This document shows positions 1-6,462 of a stretch of DNA of 7,361 nucleotides, piece by piece. The stretch covers positions 1 to 7,361 of the forward strand of contig JAGSPR010000348.1 in the NCBI GenBank assembly GCA_018262455.1, written 5' to 3'. Position 1 is the stretch's first letter; each line of letters opens with the position of its first letter. The notes below the pieces were generated by a model. It did no database searches. It was given only the letters and a program-made list of their open reading frames with translations, and had not been told where the DNA came from. The stretch is from Deltaproteobacteria bacterium (GTDB lineage: Bacteria; Myxococcota; Polyangia; Haliangiales; Haliangiaceae). The translations under genes were made by a program, and so were the position numbers.

Positions 1-766
1 GGCCTGCCCCGATCAGCACGTCGCCGCTGAACATGCTTACGCGCACCGGGTCGCGCAACGCCGGCGCGCTCGGATCGTCCTCGAGCCTCACGCCGCCGAC
101 GATGTAGACGTGCGCGCCGTCGTCGAACGACCACACGCGAATCGGCTCCCGAAACCTCCTCGGCTGCGACGTGTCGGCACCGAGCGTTCGCGCCGCCGCC
201 TCCCAGGTTGCGCCACCGATCAGCCGCGGGGTGTCCCGTACGCGCATCGGTTCCGGATCGACGAGGACCCGCCGCTGTTCGGAGCGGATCTCGAACCGGC
301 TCGGACTCGTCCAGCGTCGCCGCTCGTGCCGTGCAACCCACATCGCGACGGCACGATCGGTCCCTGGCTCGTGCGGCGGATCGCCGATGGCGTGCACCGT
401 CCCCTCGAACGCGACCCGACCGTTCGCCTCGGCTTGTACCGGCACCGGTGCACCGCGCAGTTGCGTCCGCTCGATCCCGGCCGCACACAGGGCGACGAAC
501 GCTGCACCGAGCACGAACGTGGCCGCGCTGGTTTCGGCGACGACGACGAAGGCCGCCGCGAATCCGGCGAACCCGGCGATCGCAGCTCCGGCGATCCGCT
601 CCCGCAGCATGTCGTGCTCGCCGCGGATCCAGGTCACGCGCGCCAGGATCACCAGCGTCGCGCCCGCCACCGCGAGCGCATGCAGCCGCCAGGGAATCAC
701 GAGCGTCGCAGCCAGAACCACAATGGCACCTACGGCCATGGCCACGTCGCGTCTCGAGCTGCGCAT
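1..766 (-). CDS. Multi-pass membrane protein with a GIDE-like soluble domain, partial (C-terminus beyond the left edge)
   Basis: The frame is open from an ATG at 766 down to base 1 with no stop, giving 255 codons of a gene cut by the window. The N-terminus MRSSRR is basic. It is followed by four hydrophobic stretches at about residues 8-25, 29-46, 58-76 and 79-97, so four membrane helices are likely. The soluble part (about 105-255) has a pattern like the GIDE domain of MUL1-type proteins and their bacterial relatives: FEGTVHAIGDP (120-130), a beta-rich stretch with WTSPSRFEI (152-160), VLVDPEPM (167-174) and HVYIVGGV (219-226). The GIDE reading comes from spacing and motif shape only and is tentative. 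In-frame TAG at 776-778 leaves only GTG 769 or ATG 766 as start; a weak AGG lies about 8 bases upstream of the ATG. The gene is divergent from the lipoprotein gene at 1215. Function is unknown. Confidence 0.82.
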   Translation of the reverse strand, partial: MRSSRRDVAMAVGAIVVLAATLVIPWRLHALAVAGATLVILARVTWIRGEHDMLRERIAGAAIAGFAGFAAAFVVVAETSAATFVLGAAFVALCAAGIERTQLRGAPVPVQAEANGRVAFEGTVHAIGDPPHEPGTDRAVAMWVARHERRRWTSPSRFEIRSEQRRVLVDPEPMRVRDTPRLIGGATWEAAARTLGADTSQPRRFREPIRVWSFDDGAHVYIVGGVRLEDDPSAPALRDPVRVSMFSGDVLIGAG

Positions 767-1097
767 CACGCCGGCCTACGCTACCTCGCTTGCCGCCGGT
801 CCGGACCTGCTGCGGTCACGGGTTGCTGCGCGCAGGCTACTTCAAACTCGAGACAGGTGTATTAGGAAGAACGGCGTCGCGCGCGTGATGAGCGTTGCGC
901 GCCCACCGCAGTTCACGGCAGGGCACAGAGCAGCTGCGCTCGCGCGGGTTCCAGCTGTCGCGTGCCTGGGGTCAACCTACCTGGATACCCGATCAGCCGG
1001 CGGCAGGTCGAGGCTATGCGCCGCACGTGATCGGATGTGTCTTGCCGCCTCCATCGCAGCGCGCCGGTGCAGCGCCGACACGCGCCCGGTCAATACC

Positions 1098-1115
1098 CAG
1101 ATCGTTGCCGATCTG
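1098..1115. promoter_or_regulatory. Perfect 7-bp inverted repeat with 4-base spacer
   Basis: CAGATCG is followed by TTGC and then CGATCTG, a perfect dyad that ends 99 bases before the lipoprotein ATG at 1215. It could be a dimeric-repressor operator or a short hairpin in the leader. No T tract follows on either strand, so it is not a terminator. A regulatory role is inferred only from symmetry and location in a divergent promoter region. Confidence 0.35.
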
Positions 1116-1201
1116 AACCGGCTGGAGGCGACTCCTGTGGCCACGTGGGCGATCGGGACACGCACTTCAAGGGGCTTAGGCCGGCACGGCATCTGCTACC
1201 G

Positions 1202-1208
1202 AGCAGGA
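1202..1208 (+). promoter_or_regulatory. Ribosome binding site deciding the lipoprotein start
   Basis: AGCAGGA ends 6 bases before ATG 1215. The same frame stays open far upstream, so this site is the main reason for placing the start here and not at an earlier ATG. Two later in-frame ATGs (1236 and 1260) lack a comparable upstream site. Confidence 0.6.
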
Positions 1209-1214
1209 CTCAAT

Positions 1215-2066
1215 ATGGCGAACCTGAACAGCCCGATGGCGACCAAGACGATCCTGTTGATGAGCCTGCTTTCTGCCAGCTGCGTCGCCGCTGGCTCGGG
1301 CGACGGCTCGGGGGATGGCAAGCAAGACTGCGCCGGCAGCTCGTGCATTGGCAAACTCGGCCAGGAGGAACGTGCGGAGCTGAACCTGATCGCCTCCGCA
1401 CTCGACATGTGCAACGCGTCGGGATGCGAACCGCAGGAGCTTCTGACCTCCAACGACTCGAACAAGGTGCTCCAGGCCGTCTATCCCCACGGCATGGTCG
1501 TCGCCAGTCAGGCGAGCGGCGAGTTCGAGATCCTGGGTGGCTACCTCGCCGCGCAGGACTGGCAGCCCCTGGCCGGTCCCGCGCTCTGGCTGCCGGTGTT
1601 CTTCAAGCTCGGACCGCTGAACGACTTCGAGGAGTTCATCGACCAGGAGATGTTCGACACCCACCTCAAGTACACGTTTCGAAACGGCGTGATCGAATTG
1701 ACCCTCGTCTTCACCAGCACGGCCCAGGACGGTACGGGATGGATCGTGACCAAGTTCGATCTCAAGGGTGGCGCGAACACCGAGTCGGTGCCGGAGGAGA
1801 TGTTCGACTATCTGACCGCCTTCGACGTCGGTGCATTCAAGTCTCACGCGCGCGACAACAGCGGGGTCGACCGCTGGACCTTCGAGCGCGCGCTGATCGA
1901 CGTCGTCCCCGATCCCAACGCTGCCGAGAAGATCATCAAGGTTTCGACCGTGAACCCGGCGACCAACGTCACCACGGCGCTCTCGTTCGAAGAGCAAGAG
2001 CGGATCGTCCGCGACTACCGGGACACCCAGCTGCCATTCAATCTCGACGTGCCTCGGCTCGACTAG
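1215..2066 (+). CDS. Putative lipoprotein of unknown function with two CX4C motifs
   Basis: This gene encodes 283 aa. I do not recognise a family. A short hydrophobic stretch (about 12-22, after Lys11) ends in LSASC with Cys23, a plausible but weak lipobox because the -3 residue is Ser and not Leu. A Gly/Ser/Asp linker (24-38) follows, then two CX4C motifs, Cys39-Cys44 and Cys66-Cys71, which could form disulfides in the periplasm. The remainder (about 85-283) looks like a compact mixed alpha/beta domain with no further Cys and many aromatic and acidic residues, for example FEEFIDQEMFDTH. The start at 1215 is supported by an AGCAGGA site; the start at residue 8 (ATG 1236) would give a more typical signal peptide. 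The gene converges on the 2103-3674 gene with a 36-base gap. Export is inferred from the signal sequence; the function is unknown. Confidence 0.82.
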   Translation: MANLNSPMATKTILLMSLLSASCVAAGSGDGSGDGKQDCAGSSCIGKLGQEERAELNLIASALDMCNASGCEPQELLTSNDSNKVLQAVYPHGMVVASQASGEFEILGGYLAAQDWQPLAGPALWLPVFFKLGPLNDFEEFIDQEMFDTHLKYTFRNGVIELTLVFTSTAQDGTGWIVTKFDLKGGANTESVPEEMFDYLTAFDVGAFKSHARDNSGVDRWTFERALIDVVPDPNAAEKIIKVSTVNPATNVTTALSFEEQERIVRDYRDTQLPFNLDVPRLD

Positions 2067-2102
2067 GGGCGGATTACCCGCGCATCACCGCAAGCACTCC
2101 GA

Positions 2103-3674
2103 TCACTGCAGCAGCGCGGGTGCCATCACGGCCGTCCGGCATTGCCAGTTGAAGCTGCGCGTCTGGCCAGCCTCGCCGTGATCGCGCAGCCCGACGACCA
2201 TGGCGTCGGCCGCCTCCTTCAGCGCGGGCTCGGTGTGCCCCGTGGCATTCCACGCCAGCGCGAGGAGGTACGCCGATTCGCCCCAGTGCTCGTCGAAGCC
2301 GTCGATCTCGTCGGGACTTCCGCCGACGCCCATCCAGTACAGCGGCTTTCCCGACGCGTCGCGACCATCGCGCGCGATCAGCCGACCGAGCCGAGCCAGC
2401 GCCGCACGCACGTCGACGGCCCGCGTCCCGCCGACCCGACGCGCATGTGCATCGAGGCCATCAGCGAGGATCGCACTCATCCACGGGCTGCAACCGTTGC
2501 TGCCCCAGTCTTCCCCGTGCGCGGTCGCGGTATGCGCGAAGCATCGTGCTTCGGGATCGGTCTGGCCGAACCGATCCGCCTGCTGCGCGGCAAGGAACGC
2601 GGTGACGGCGGTATCGGCGCGCGCGGAGATCACCGCGCTCTGATCGTCGGTGACCAGCGCAGCCCACTCGTGCGCGAGCAGCGCGAAGCCCGCGTGGCGT
2701 TCGGTCCAGAACCGGTCGGCGCCGTCGTACTGGGGATTCCACATCGTCACGACCTTCGCCGAGACCGCTTCCGCCGCTTCGCGAAACCGATCGTCGCCGG
2801 TCAGGAGGTAGTGCAGCGCCACGCCTTGGCTGTAGTGGTACTTGAGGTCCGACGAACCATCCTGCGGGACGGGAAGCCCGGTCGTCGTGCCGTTTGCGAT
2901 GGTCATGCCCGCGCGATAGATCGAGGCCTCGCGGTAGGCCGAGCGCAACGGCGACAGCTCGCCGGTGATCGCGTAGCCGCGGTACATCGAGGTCACGCGA
3001 TCGAACAGCCAGACATCGCGGGTGCTGCTCGCGTTCGAGAGGAACGTATCGGTATCCCAGCGATCGTAGTCGCACACCCCGCCCCACGCATCGAGCGCGG
3101 TCCCTGCGATCATCGCCCGCGGGATCACGGGCCCGGCGACCATGCTCGCGGCAAGCACGCCGGCCGGGAACACCGCCCAGATCCGCGGCTCGACGTTGTT
3201 GCCCGTTCCCGTCAAGGTGGTCTCGACCGGCACGAGTGAGATCCCGGTCGCCCCCGGACTGCCGAGCTCGATCGTGATCGTCTGCGGCTGCGAGCCTGCC
3301 TCGATGTCGAGCTGGACCTGCACGCTGCGAAGGCTGCCATCGGCGTAGCGTGCGAGGCCACGCCGGGCGGCGGGCAGCTCGACGTCACCGGAGAGAATCC
3401 GGATCGCGGCCTCGTCCGACAGTCGCCCGGCCGACAGCGGGATCGCGAAGTTCACGCGTTGCGGTCCGGTCGCGCCGTTGCTGACGAGGCTGATGTCGAA
3501 CTGTTCGGGCGTCGACGGCACTTGCGCGTCCGTTCCGTTGTCGTTCGAGCCACTGCCACCATCAGGACCGTCGCTATCCGTATTGCCTTTGGAGGTGCCA
3601 CAGCCGCCGGCGACGATCATCCCCATGATCGTTGCACCAGCGACCGCGGCGCGAAGCGCGCGTTGGCCGTTCAT
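2103..3674 (-). CDS. Lipoprotein resembling PcRGLX/YetA-type rhamnogalacturonan lyases
   Basis: This gene encodes 523 aa. The signal peptide is MNGQRALR plus a hydrophobic core and the lipobox AGGC, with Cys25 as the lipidation site. A low-complexity Gly/Asp/Asn/Ser linker follows (26-55). Residues about 58-155 look like a beta domain with VNFAIPLSAGRLSDEAAIRI (74-93) and the motif ARYADGSLRSVQV (108-120). This is the pattern of the N-terminal beta domain of PcRGLX/YetA-like exo-rhamnogalacturonan lyases, which have a 'GvPlp.G' strand and a 'DGS.RW' turn, although Trp is replaced by Ser here. Residues about 240-510 are helical with repeated aromatic/His motifs (YHYSQGVALHYL, FWTERHAGFALLAHEW, HGEDWGSNGCSPWM, FDEHWGESAYL), consistent with an (alpha/alpha) toroid of a carbohydrate-active enzyme. 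Polysaccharide binding or cleavage at the outer membrane is inferred; catalytic residues cannot be assigned. The frame extends upstream to 3779, but the signal peptide fixes the start at ATG 3674. Confidence 0.88.
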   Translation of the reverse strand: MNGQRALRAAVAGATIMGMIVAGGCGTSKGNTDSDGPDGGSGSNDNGTDAQVPSTPEQFDISLVSNGATGPQRVNFAIPLSAGRLSDEAAIRILSGDVELPAARRGLARYADGSLRSVQVQLDIEAGSQPQTITIELGSPGATGISLVPVETTLTGTGNNVEPRIWAVFPAGVLAASMVAGPVIPRAMIAGTALDAWGGVCDYDRWDTDTFLSNASSTRDVWLFDRVTSMYRGYAITGELSPLRSAYREASIYRAGMTIANGTTTGLPVPQDGSSDLKYHYSQGVALHYLLTGDDRFREAAEAVSAKVVTMWNPQYDGADRFWTERHAGFALLAHEWAALVTDDQSAVISARADTAVTAFLAAQQADRFGQTDPEARCFAHTATAHGEDWGSNGCSPWMSAILADGLDAHARRVGGTRAVDVRAALARLGRLIARDGRDASGKPLYWMGVGGSPDEIDGFDEHWGESAYLLALAWNATGHTEPALKEAADAMVVGLRDHGEAGQTRSFNWQCRTAVMAPALLQ

Positions 3675-3730
3675 GATTCCAATGCTACGCGGCCTTCGCG
3701 TCCGGATTCCCGTCGACGATCCAGGATTCC
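3675..3730 (-). promoter_or_regulatory. Three phased GGAATC elements upstream of the lyase-like lipoprotein gene
   Basis: On the plus strand GATTCC occurs at 3675-3680, 3705-3710 and 3725-3730, so the copies are 30 and 20 bases apart, close to whole helical turns. Read on the gene's strand they are GGAATC boxes; the middle one is followed after about 16 bases by CGTAGC, which resembles the -35/-10 pair of some ECF sigma-factor promoters. That pair would put the transcript start almost at the ATG, so it would be nearly leaderless, in keeping with the weak ribosome site. This is a weak inference. Confidence 0.25.
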
Positions 3731-3741
3731 ACACGTAACCA

Positions 3742-3772
3742 ACGCGCCTACACGAAAGGCTTGTAGGCGCGT
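3742..3772 (-). terminator. Perfect 11-bp stem-loop, possible terminator of the polyamine/membrane gene unit
   Basis: ACGCGCCTACA (3742-3752) and TGTAGGCGCGT (3762-3772) form a perfect 11-bp stem with a 9-base loop. Read on the minus strand it lies about 100 bases past the stop of the 138-aa membrane protein and is followed by TTGGTT, a poor but present T-rich tail. It could end the upstream transcript before the lipoprotein gene at 3674. Alternatively it is a leader hairpin of that lipoprotein gene. The stem is certain; its role is not. Confidence 0.45.
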
Positions 3773-3809
3773 CGATCAACGATCGCGATCAAAACAGTGA
3801 GCTAGCTTG

Positions 3810-3827
3810 CGACGTTCGCGAGCGTCG
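3810..3827. other. Imperfect 18-bp dyad with adjacent GATCGCGATC palindrome
   Basis: CGACG (3810-3814) and CGTCG (3823-3827) pair, and three further inner pairs, one of them a G-T wobble, can extend the stem. A 10-bp perfect palindrome GATCGCGATC sits nearby at 3781-3790, followed on the plus strand by AAAA. On the minus strand the dyad lies about 43 bases after the stop of the membrane protein gene. It may contribute to termination together with the stem at 3742-3772 or be an operator; there is no independent support for either. Confidence 0.25.
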
Positions 3828-3870
3828 ATTCACCAGAGCGCGCTGCGGCACCTCGCCGCCAGAACTCGGT

Positions 3871-4287
3871 TCAGTACATCAGCAACAACGTGAAGCTCAC
3901 CGCCAGCAACATGGCGCCGGTGGTCGCCGCGAGGAAGATCAGCTGCAGAATGCCGCGCAGCTTCACCAGGCCCTGCATCAGGTGCTCGATGTCGTTGCCC
4001 TCGGTGTGAATCACGGCCGCGAAGGCGGAGGTGGCGCGCACCAGCAGCACGGCCACCACGACGCCGATCAGCGCGAGCAAGCACCAGACCGAGAGGTCGA
4101 GGTACCCGATCGCTTCCGACGGGTTGCCAGTCCCGAGCGACAGGCCGTAGTGCTCGACGATCTGGTAGGCGAGAAGGATGAGGCTCGCGATCGCGACGAC
4201 CGCCCCGGAGCGCTTCATGCCACCCACCAGACCTCTGAACGTCTCGTTCTCTTGGGCGGTGAACTCGTATCCTGCTGTTCCGGTCAT
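3871..4287 (-). CDS. Small membrane protein with three predicted helices, unknown function
   Basis: This gene encodes 138 aa. The soluble N-terminus (1-27) contains YEFTAQENETFRGLVGGMK, an amphipathic segment in front of the first membrane helix. Hydrophobic stretches at about 28-45, 66-84 and 111-137 indicate three membrane helices; the segment between the second and third (ATSAFAAVIHTEGNDIEHLM) is polar. I do not recognise a named family, though short proteins beginning 'F...EN..f..l...M' before a membrane helix are familiar as uncharacterised bacterial proteins. The start at ATG 4287 is chosen because GGAGAG lies just before it; the frame is open up to 4383 but without a better site. It lies 178 bases downstream of speE on the same strand, so co-transcription is possible but not shown. 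Confidence 0.82.
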   Translation of the reverse strand: MTGTAGYEFTAQENETFRGLVGGMKRSGAVVAIASLILLAYQIVEHYGLSLGTGNPSEAIGYLDLSVWCLLALIGVVVAVLLVRATSAFAAVIHTEGNDIEHLMQGLVKLRGILQLIFLAATTGAMLLAVSFTLLLMY

Positions 4288-4290
4288 GAA

Positions 4291-4296
4291 CTCTCC
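4291..4296 (-). promoter_or_regulatory. Strong ribosome binding site deciding the start at 4287
   Basis: On the minus strand GGAGAG is followed by TTC and then ATG at 4287, placing the GGAG core 5 bases from the start codon. It is the clearest Shine-Dalgarno match in the window and argues for 4287 over the upstream in-frame ATGs at 4317 and 4383. Confidence 0.7.
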
Positions 4297-4354
4297 GTCG
4301 GCAGACTCTAGCCTCATCGTCCACGGGCGTCTCAGTTTCGGGACCACAAGGCGC

Positions 4355-4392
4355 CGATCTTCCGGATCGACCGTCCTCCGCATGGCGAGGAC
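4355..4392 (-). other. Two adjacent short hairpins downstream of speE
   Basis: CGATC-TTCCG-GATCG (4355-4369) forms a 5-bp stem, and GTCCTC (4373-4378) pairs with GAGGAC (4387-4392) around an 8-base loop. Both sit in the 178-base gap between the speE stop and the small membrane protein gene. Neither is followed by a T tract on the minus strand, so intrinsic termination is unlikely; they might stabilise a 3' end or separate expression of the two genes. The rest of the gap shows nothing I can name. Confidence 0.25.
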
Positions 4393-4465
4393 CGCGGCGT
4401 GCGCGAACCGGAGACCATCACTGCGGTGGAGATCCGGACATCGTGCCGGCTGGCCGCTTCGCCCA

Positions 4466-5995
4466 TCACCGCGTTTCGCGCTCGTAGTAACGAACGAGAA
4501 TCTGATTGTCGAGCTGATTGACCTCGACCGGCACGCGTTCCATGTCGGCAGGAATCTGGAACATCGCGGCGAGCGCGGCGTCGTTCAAGTAGCGCAGCGC
4601 GACGGCTGGGGCGCGCTGCGGCGGCTCGAACGCGACGCGACGCGCGAGCACGAATCCCCACACGCCGAAGGACGGCACCGCCACGTGATACGGATGCGCG
4701 TGGAAGCCTGCGGCGCGCATCGTCTCGACGATGCACCAGAACGAACGTCGCGCGATCAGTGGCGACGTTGACTGCACGGCAACCGCGCCGCCCGGCGATA
4801 CGTGCGCGAGCAGCCGGCGATAGAACATTCGCGTGTACAGCTTGCCGAGCATGAACGTGCTCGGATCGGGGAAATCGACGAGGATCACGTCCCACGTGCC
4901 CTCGTGCTCGTCGAGCCACACCATCGCGTCGGCGTTGGCGATCGTGACGCGGCGATCCTCCAGCGAATGGCGGTTGAGCACGCCGAGCGAGGGGAGCGTG
5001 CTTGCGAGCTTGGTCATCGCGGGATCGAGCTCGACCAACGTGACCGCCTCGACGCTCGGGTGTGCGAGCACTTCGCGTAGCGCGAGGCCGTCGCCGCCGC
5101 CCAGGATCAGCACGCGGCGAGGTGGCGCGTCGGCGCCGATCATCGCCGGATGCACGAGCGCCTCGTGGTAGCGATACTCGTCGGCTGACGAGAACTGCAG
5201 CGTGGCGTTCAAGAACAGCTGGAACCCGTTGCGTCCCTGCGTGACGGCGATCCGCTGGTAGGGCGTGGTTTGCGTGAACACGACCGGGTCGGCATACAGC
5301 TCATCCTCGGCCCACGTGGTGAAGCGATCGGCAAATCCGAATGCGACCGCGAGACCGAGCAGCACCGCGATCGCGCGGACCCGCAGGCCGAGCCTCGCGC
5401 GACCGAGTCGTTCGCCGAGCACCCACGTGCCCCACAACGCGATCGATGCGTTGGCGATTCCGATCACGAGCGACGAGCGCACGAGCCCGAGCTCGGGCAC
5501 GAACAACAGAGGGAACATCAACGCGGCCACCAGCGCGCCGATGTAGTCAAACGCGAGCACGCGCGACACCAGATCCTTGAACGGGAGCTGGCCCTCGAGC
5601 AGCCGCATCAGCAACGGCAGCTCGAGCCCGACGAGGACCCCGATCGCGAACACGAATGCGAGCAGCAAGATCTGGAAGTGGGCGACCGATCCGAACGCGA
5701 TGAACAGGATGGGCGCCGATGCGCCGCCGACCACCGCGACGACGAGCTCGATCTCGAGAAACCGGCGCGCGAGCTCGGTCTCCAGCCGGCGGGACAGCCA
5801 CGCGCCGACGCCCATCGCCGACAGGTACAAGCCGATCACCAACGAGAACTGCGTGACCGAATCGCCGAGCAGATAGCTGCCAAGCGTGCCGGCGATCAGC
5901 TCGTACACCAGGCCGCAGATCGCGACGACGAAGACGTTGAGGTACAACGCGCGCGCGCGGAGCGGCGCTGCTGACGATTCAGGTTCGGTGGCCAT
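4466..5995 (-). CDS. speE: Membrane-anchored spermidine synthase (polyamine aminopropyltransferase)
   Basis: This gene encodes 509 aa. The family transfers the aminopropyl group of decarboxylated S-adenosylmethionine to a diamine, usually putrescine, giving spermidine and methylthioadenosine. The N-terminal half (about 17-222) has roughly seven membrane helices, as in the long, membrane-bound SpeE subgroup. The catalytic domain follows: TPYQRIAV (244-251), QFSSADEYRYHEALVHP (267-283, the usual Q-DE-YHE-H signature), the nucleotide-site loop ILGGGDGLALREVL (297-310), VELD (321-324), NADAM (354-358) and VDFPDP (373-378), whose Asp374 and Asp377 match the catalytic 'D..DP' segment. The end VNQLDNQILVRYYE also fits the subgroup. 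Substrate specificity cannot be read from sequence. The start ATG 5995 has no clear Shine-Dalgarno site. The gene lies 57 bases after speH, very likely in one operon; that gap holds a 13-bp palindrome, CGCGAT-G-ATCGCG (6014-6026). Confidence 0.95.
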   Translation of the reverse strand: MATEPESSAAPLRARALYLNVFVVAICGLVYELIAGTLGSYLLGDSVTQFSLVIGLYLSAMGVGAWLSRRLETELARRFLEIELVVAVVGGASAPILFIAFGSVAHFQILLLAFVFAIGVLVGLELPLLMRLLEGQLPFKDLVSRVLAFDYIGALVAALMFPLLFVPELGLVRSSLVIGIANASIALWGTWVLGERLGRARLGLRVRAIAVLLGLAVAFGFADRFTTWAEDELYADPVVFTQTTPYQRIAVTQGRNGFQLFLNATLQFSSADEYRYHEALVHPAMIGADAPPRRVLILGGGDGLALREVLAHPSVEAVTLVELDPAMTKLASTLPSLGVLNRHSLEDRRVTIANADAMVWLDEHEGTWDVILVDFPDPSTFMLGKLYTRMFYRRLLAHVSPGGAVAVQSTSPLIARRSFWCIVETMRAAGFHAHPYHVAVPSFGVWGFVLARRVAFEPPQRAPAVALRYLNDAALAAMFQIPADMERVPVEVNQLDNQILVRYYERETR

Positions 5996-6052
5996 CGCCG
6001 GATACGATGAACGCGCGATGATCGCGTGCGATGGGCTCGAGGATCCCCGACC

Positions 6053-6400
6053 TCACGTCGACCCACCTCGCACGTGCTGGGTGATCACGACCTCGCGCGC
6101 GCCGAGCAGCTCCACGACAAGCTCGCGCCACGGCGCAGGCGTGCGCGGCTTGCAGCAGTAAGCGTTGAGCGTGACCGTGCCGGTCTCCGGGAACGTGTGG
6201 ATCGTGAGGTGCGACTCGGCGAGCAGGTACATGGCCGTGACTCCGCCAGCGCCCGGGAACGCGTGGACGAGGGTCGAAACGACATGTAGATCCATCGCGG
6301 CGACGACACGGTCGAGCAGCGCGAGCACGCTCGCGCGATCACGCAAGCTCGCTTGCGGGCAGCCATGGCCATCCACCAGCCACTCAGTGCCGCCTTGCAT
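6053..6400 (-). CDS. speH: S-adenosylmethionine decarboxylase proenzyme (pyruvoyl type, class 1B)
   Basis: This gene encodes 115 aa, near the usual length for the small bacterial class. The family cleaves itself between Glu and Ser to make a pyruvoyl cofactor and then decarboxylates S-adenosylmethionine to supply SpeE. Visible features: GTEWLVDGHGC (4-14) as the first strand, and AESHLTIHTFPE (61-72), where Ser63 would become the pyruvoyl group and His68 is the conserved processing His. Cys83 in YCCK aligns with the active-site Cys of the Thermotoga enzyme, counting from Ser63. Two differences are notable: the usual 'VDVFTCG' strand reads TLNAYCCKP, and the position eight residues before the pyruvoyl Ser is Thr55, not Ser. 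The start ATG 6400 is the only ATG in frame after an upstream TGA, but its ribosome site is weak. Many annotations use the symbol speD for this class. It is followed by speE after 57 bases. Confidence 0.94.
   Translation of the reverse strand: MQGGTEWLVDGHGCPQASLRDRASVLALLDRVVAAMDLHVVSTLVHAFPGAGGVTAMYLLAESHLTIHTFPETGTVTLNAYCCKPRTPAPWRELVVELLGAREVVITQHVRGGST
6342..6357. repeat. Perfect 7-bp inverted repeat inside the 5' part of speH
   Basis: CGCAAGC and GCTTGCG flank a 2-base TC centre. On the minus strand it encodes part of the segment CPQASLR, just after the first strand of SpeH. It may be chance in GC-rich coding DNA or a repeated palindrome that has settled in the gene; this cannot be told from one copy. 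Confidence 0.35.
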
Positions 6401-6462
6401 GCTGCCCGACCATACGGGGAACCCGGCGCAGGCTCAAGTGGGCTCGATCGACGGTCGAAGGT

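Larger units (their letters stand above)
767..1214. other. Divergent intergenic region
   Basis: This 448-base gap separates the minus-strand membrane gene from the plus-strand lipoprotein gene and should hold both promoters. I see no convincing protein gene: the open frames crossing it have no ribosome site and no recognisable domain, and the plus-strand frame leading into the lipoprotein reads as Arg/Ala/Ser-rich non-coding-like sequence before residue 1 of the chosen start. There is a locally AT-richer patch at about 838-872, which may mark a promoter, but I cannot assign hexamers with confidence. The only clean structure is the inverted repeat at 1098-1115. Confidence 0.6.

Noticed and set aside
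171..1214. Long plus-strand open frame continuing into the lipoprotein gene, which would make a 631-aa protein
   Set aside because: The upstream part is Arg/Ala/Ser-rich, opposes the better-supported minus-strand membrane gene, and has no signal or domain; the lipoprotein has its own ribosome site and signal peptide at 1215.
1176..1997. Minus-strand open frame of 273 codons opposite the left lipoprotein gene
   Set aside because: It is the antisense shadow of a GC-rich gene; the protein has no hydrophobic or domain pattern, while the plus-strand frame has a signal peptide.
2067..2081. Possible bidirectional terminator between the convergent genes
   Set aside because: Only a 4-bp stem (GCGG-ATTAC-CCGC) is present and no T tract follows on either strand.
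2142..3239. Plus-strand open frame of 365 codons opposite the lyase-like lipoprotein
   Set aside because: Arg/His-rich composition typical of antisense frames, with no recognisable motif; the minus-strand protein has a lipobox and fold-like motifs.
5270..5974. Plus-strand open frame of 234 codons opposite speE
   Set aside because: Highly charged antisense sequence of the SpeE membrane region; speE itself is certain from its motifs.
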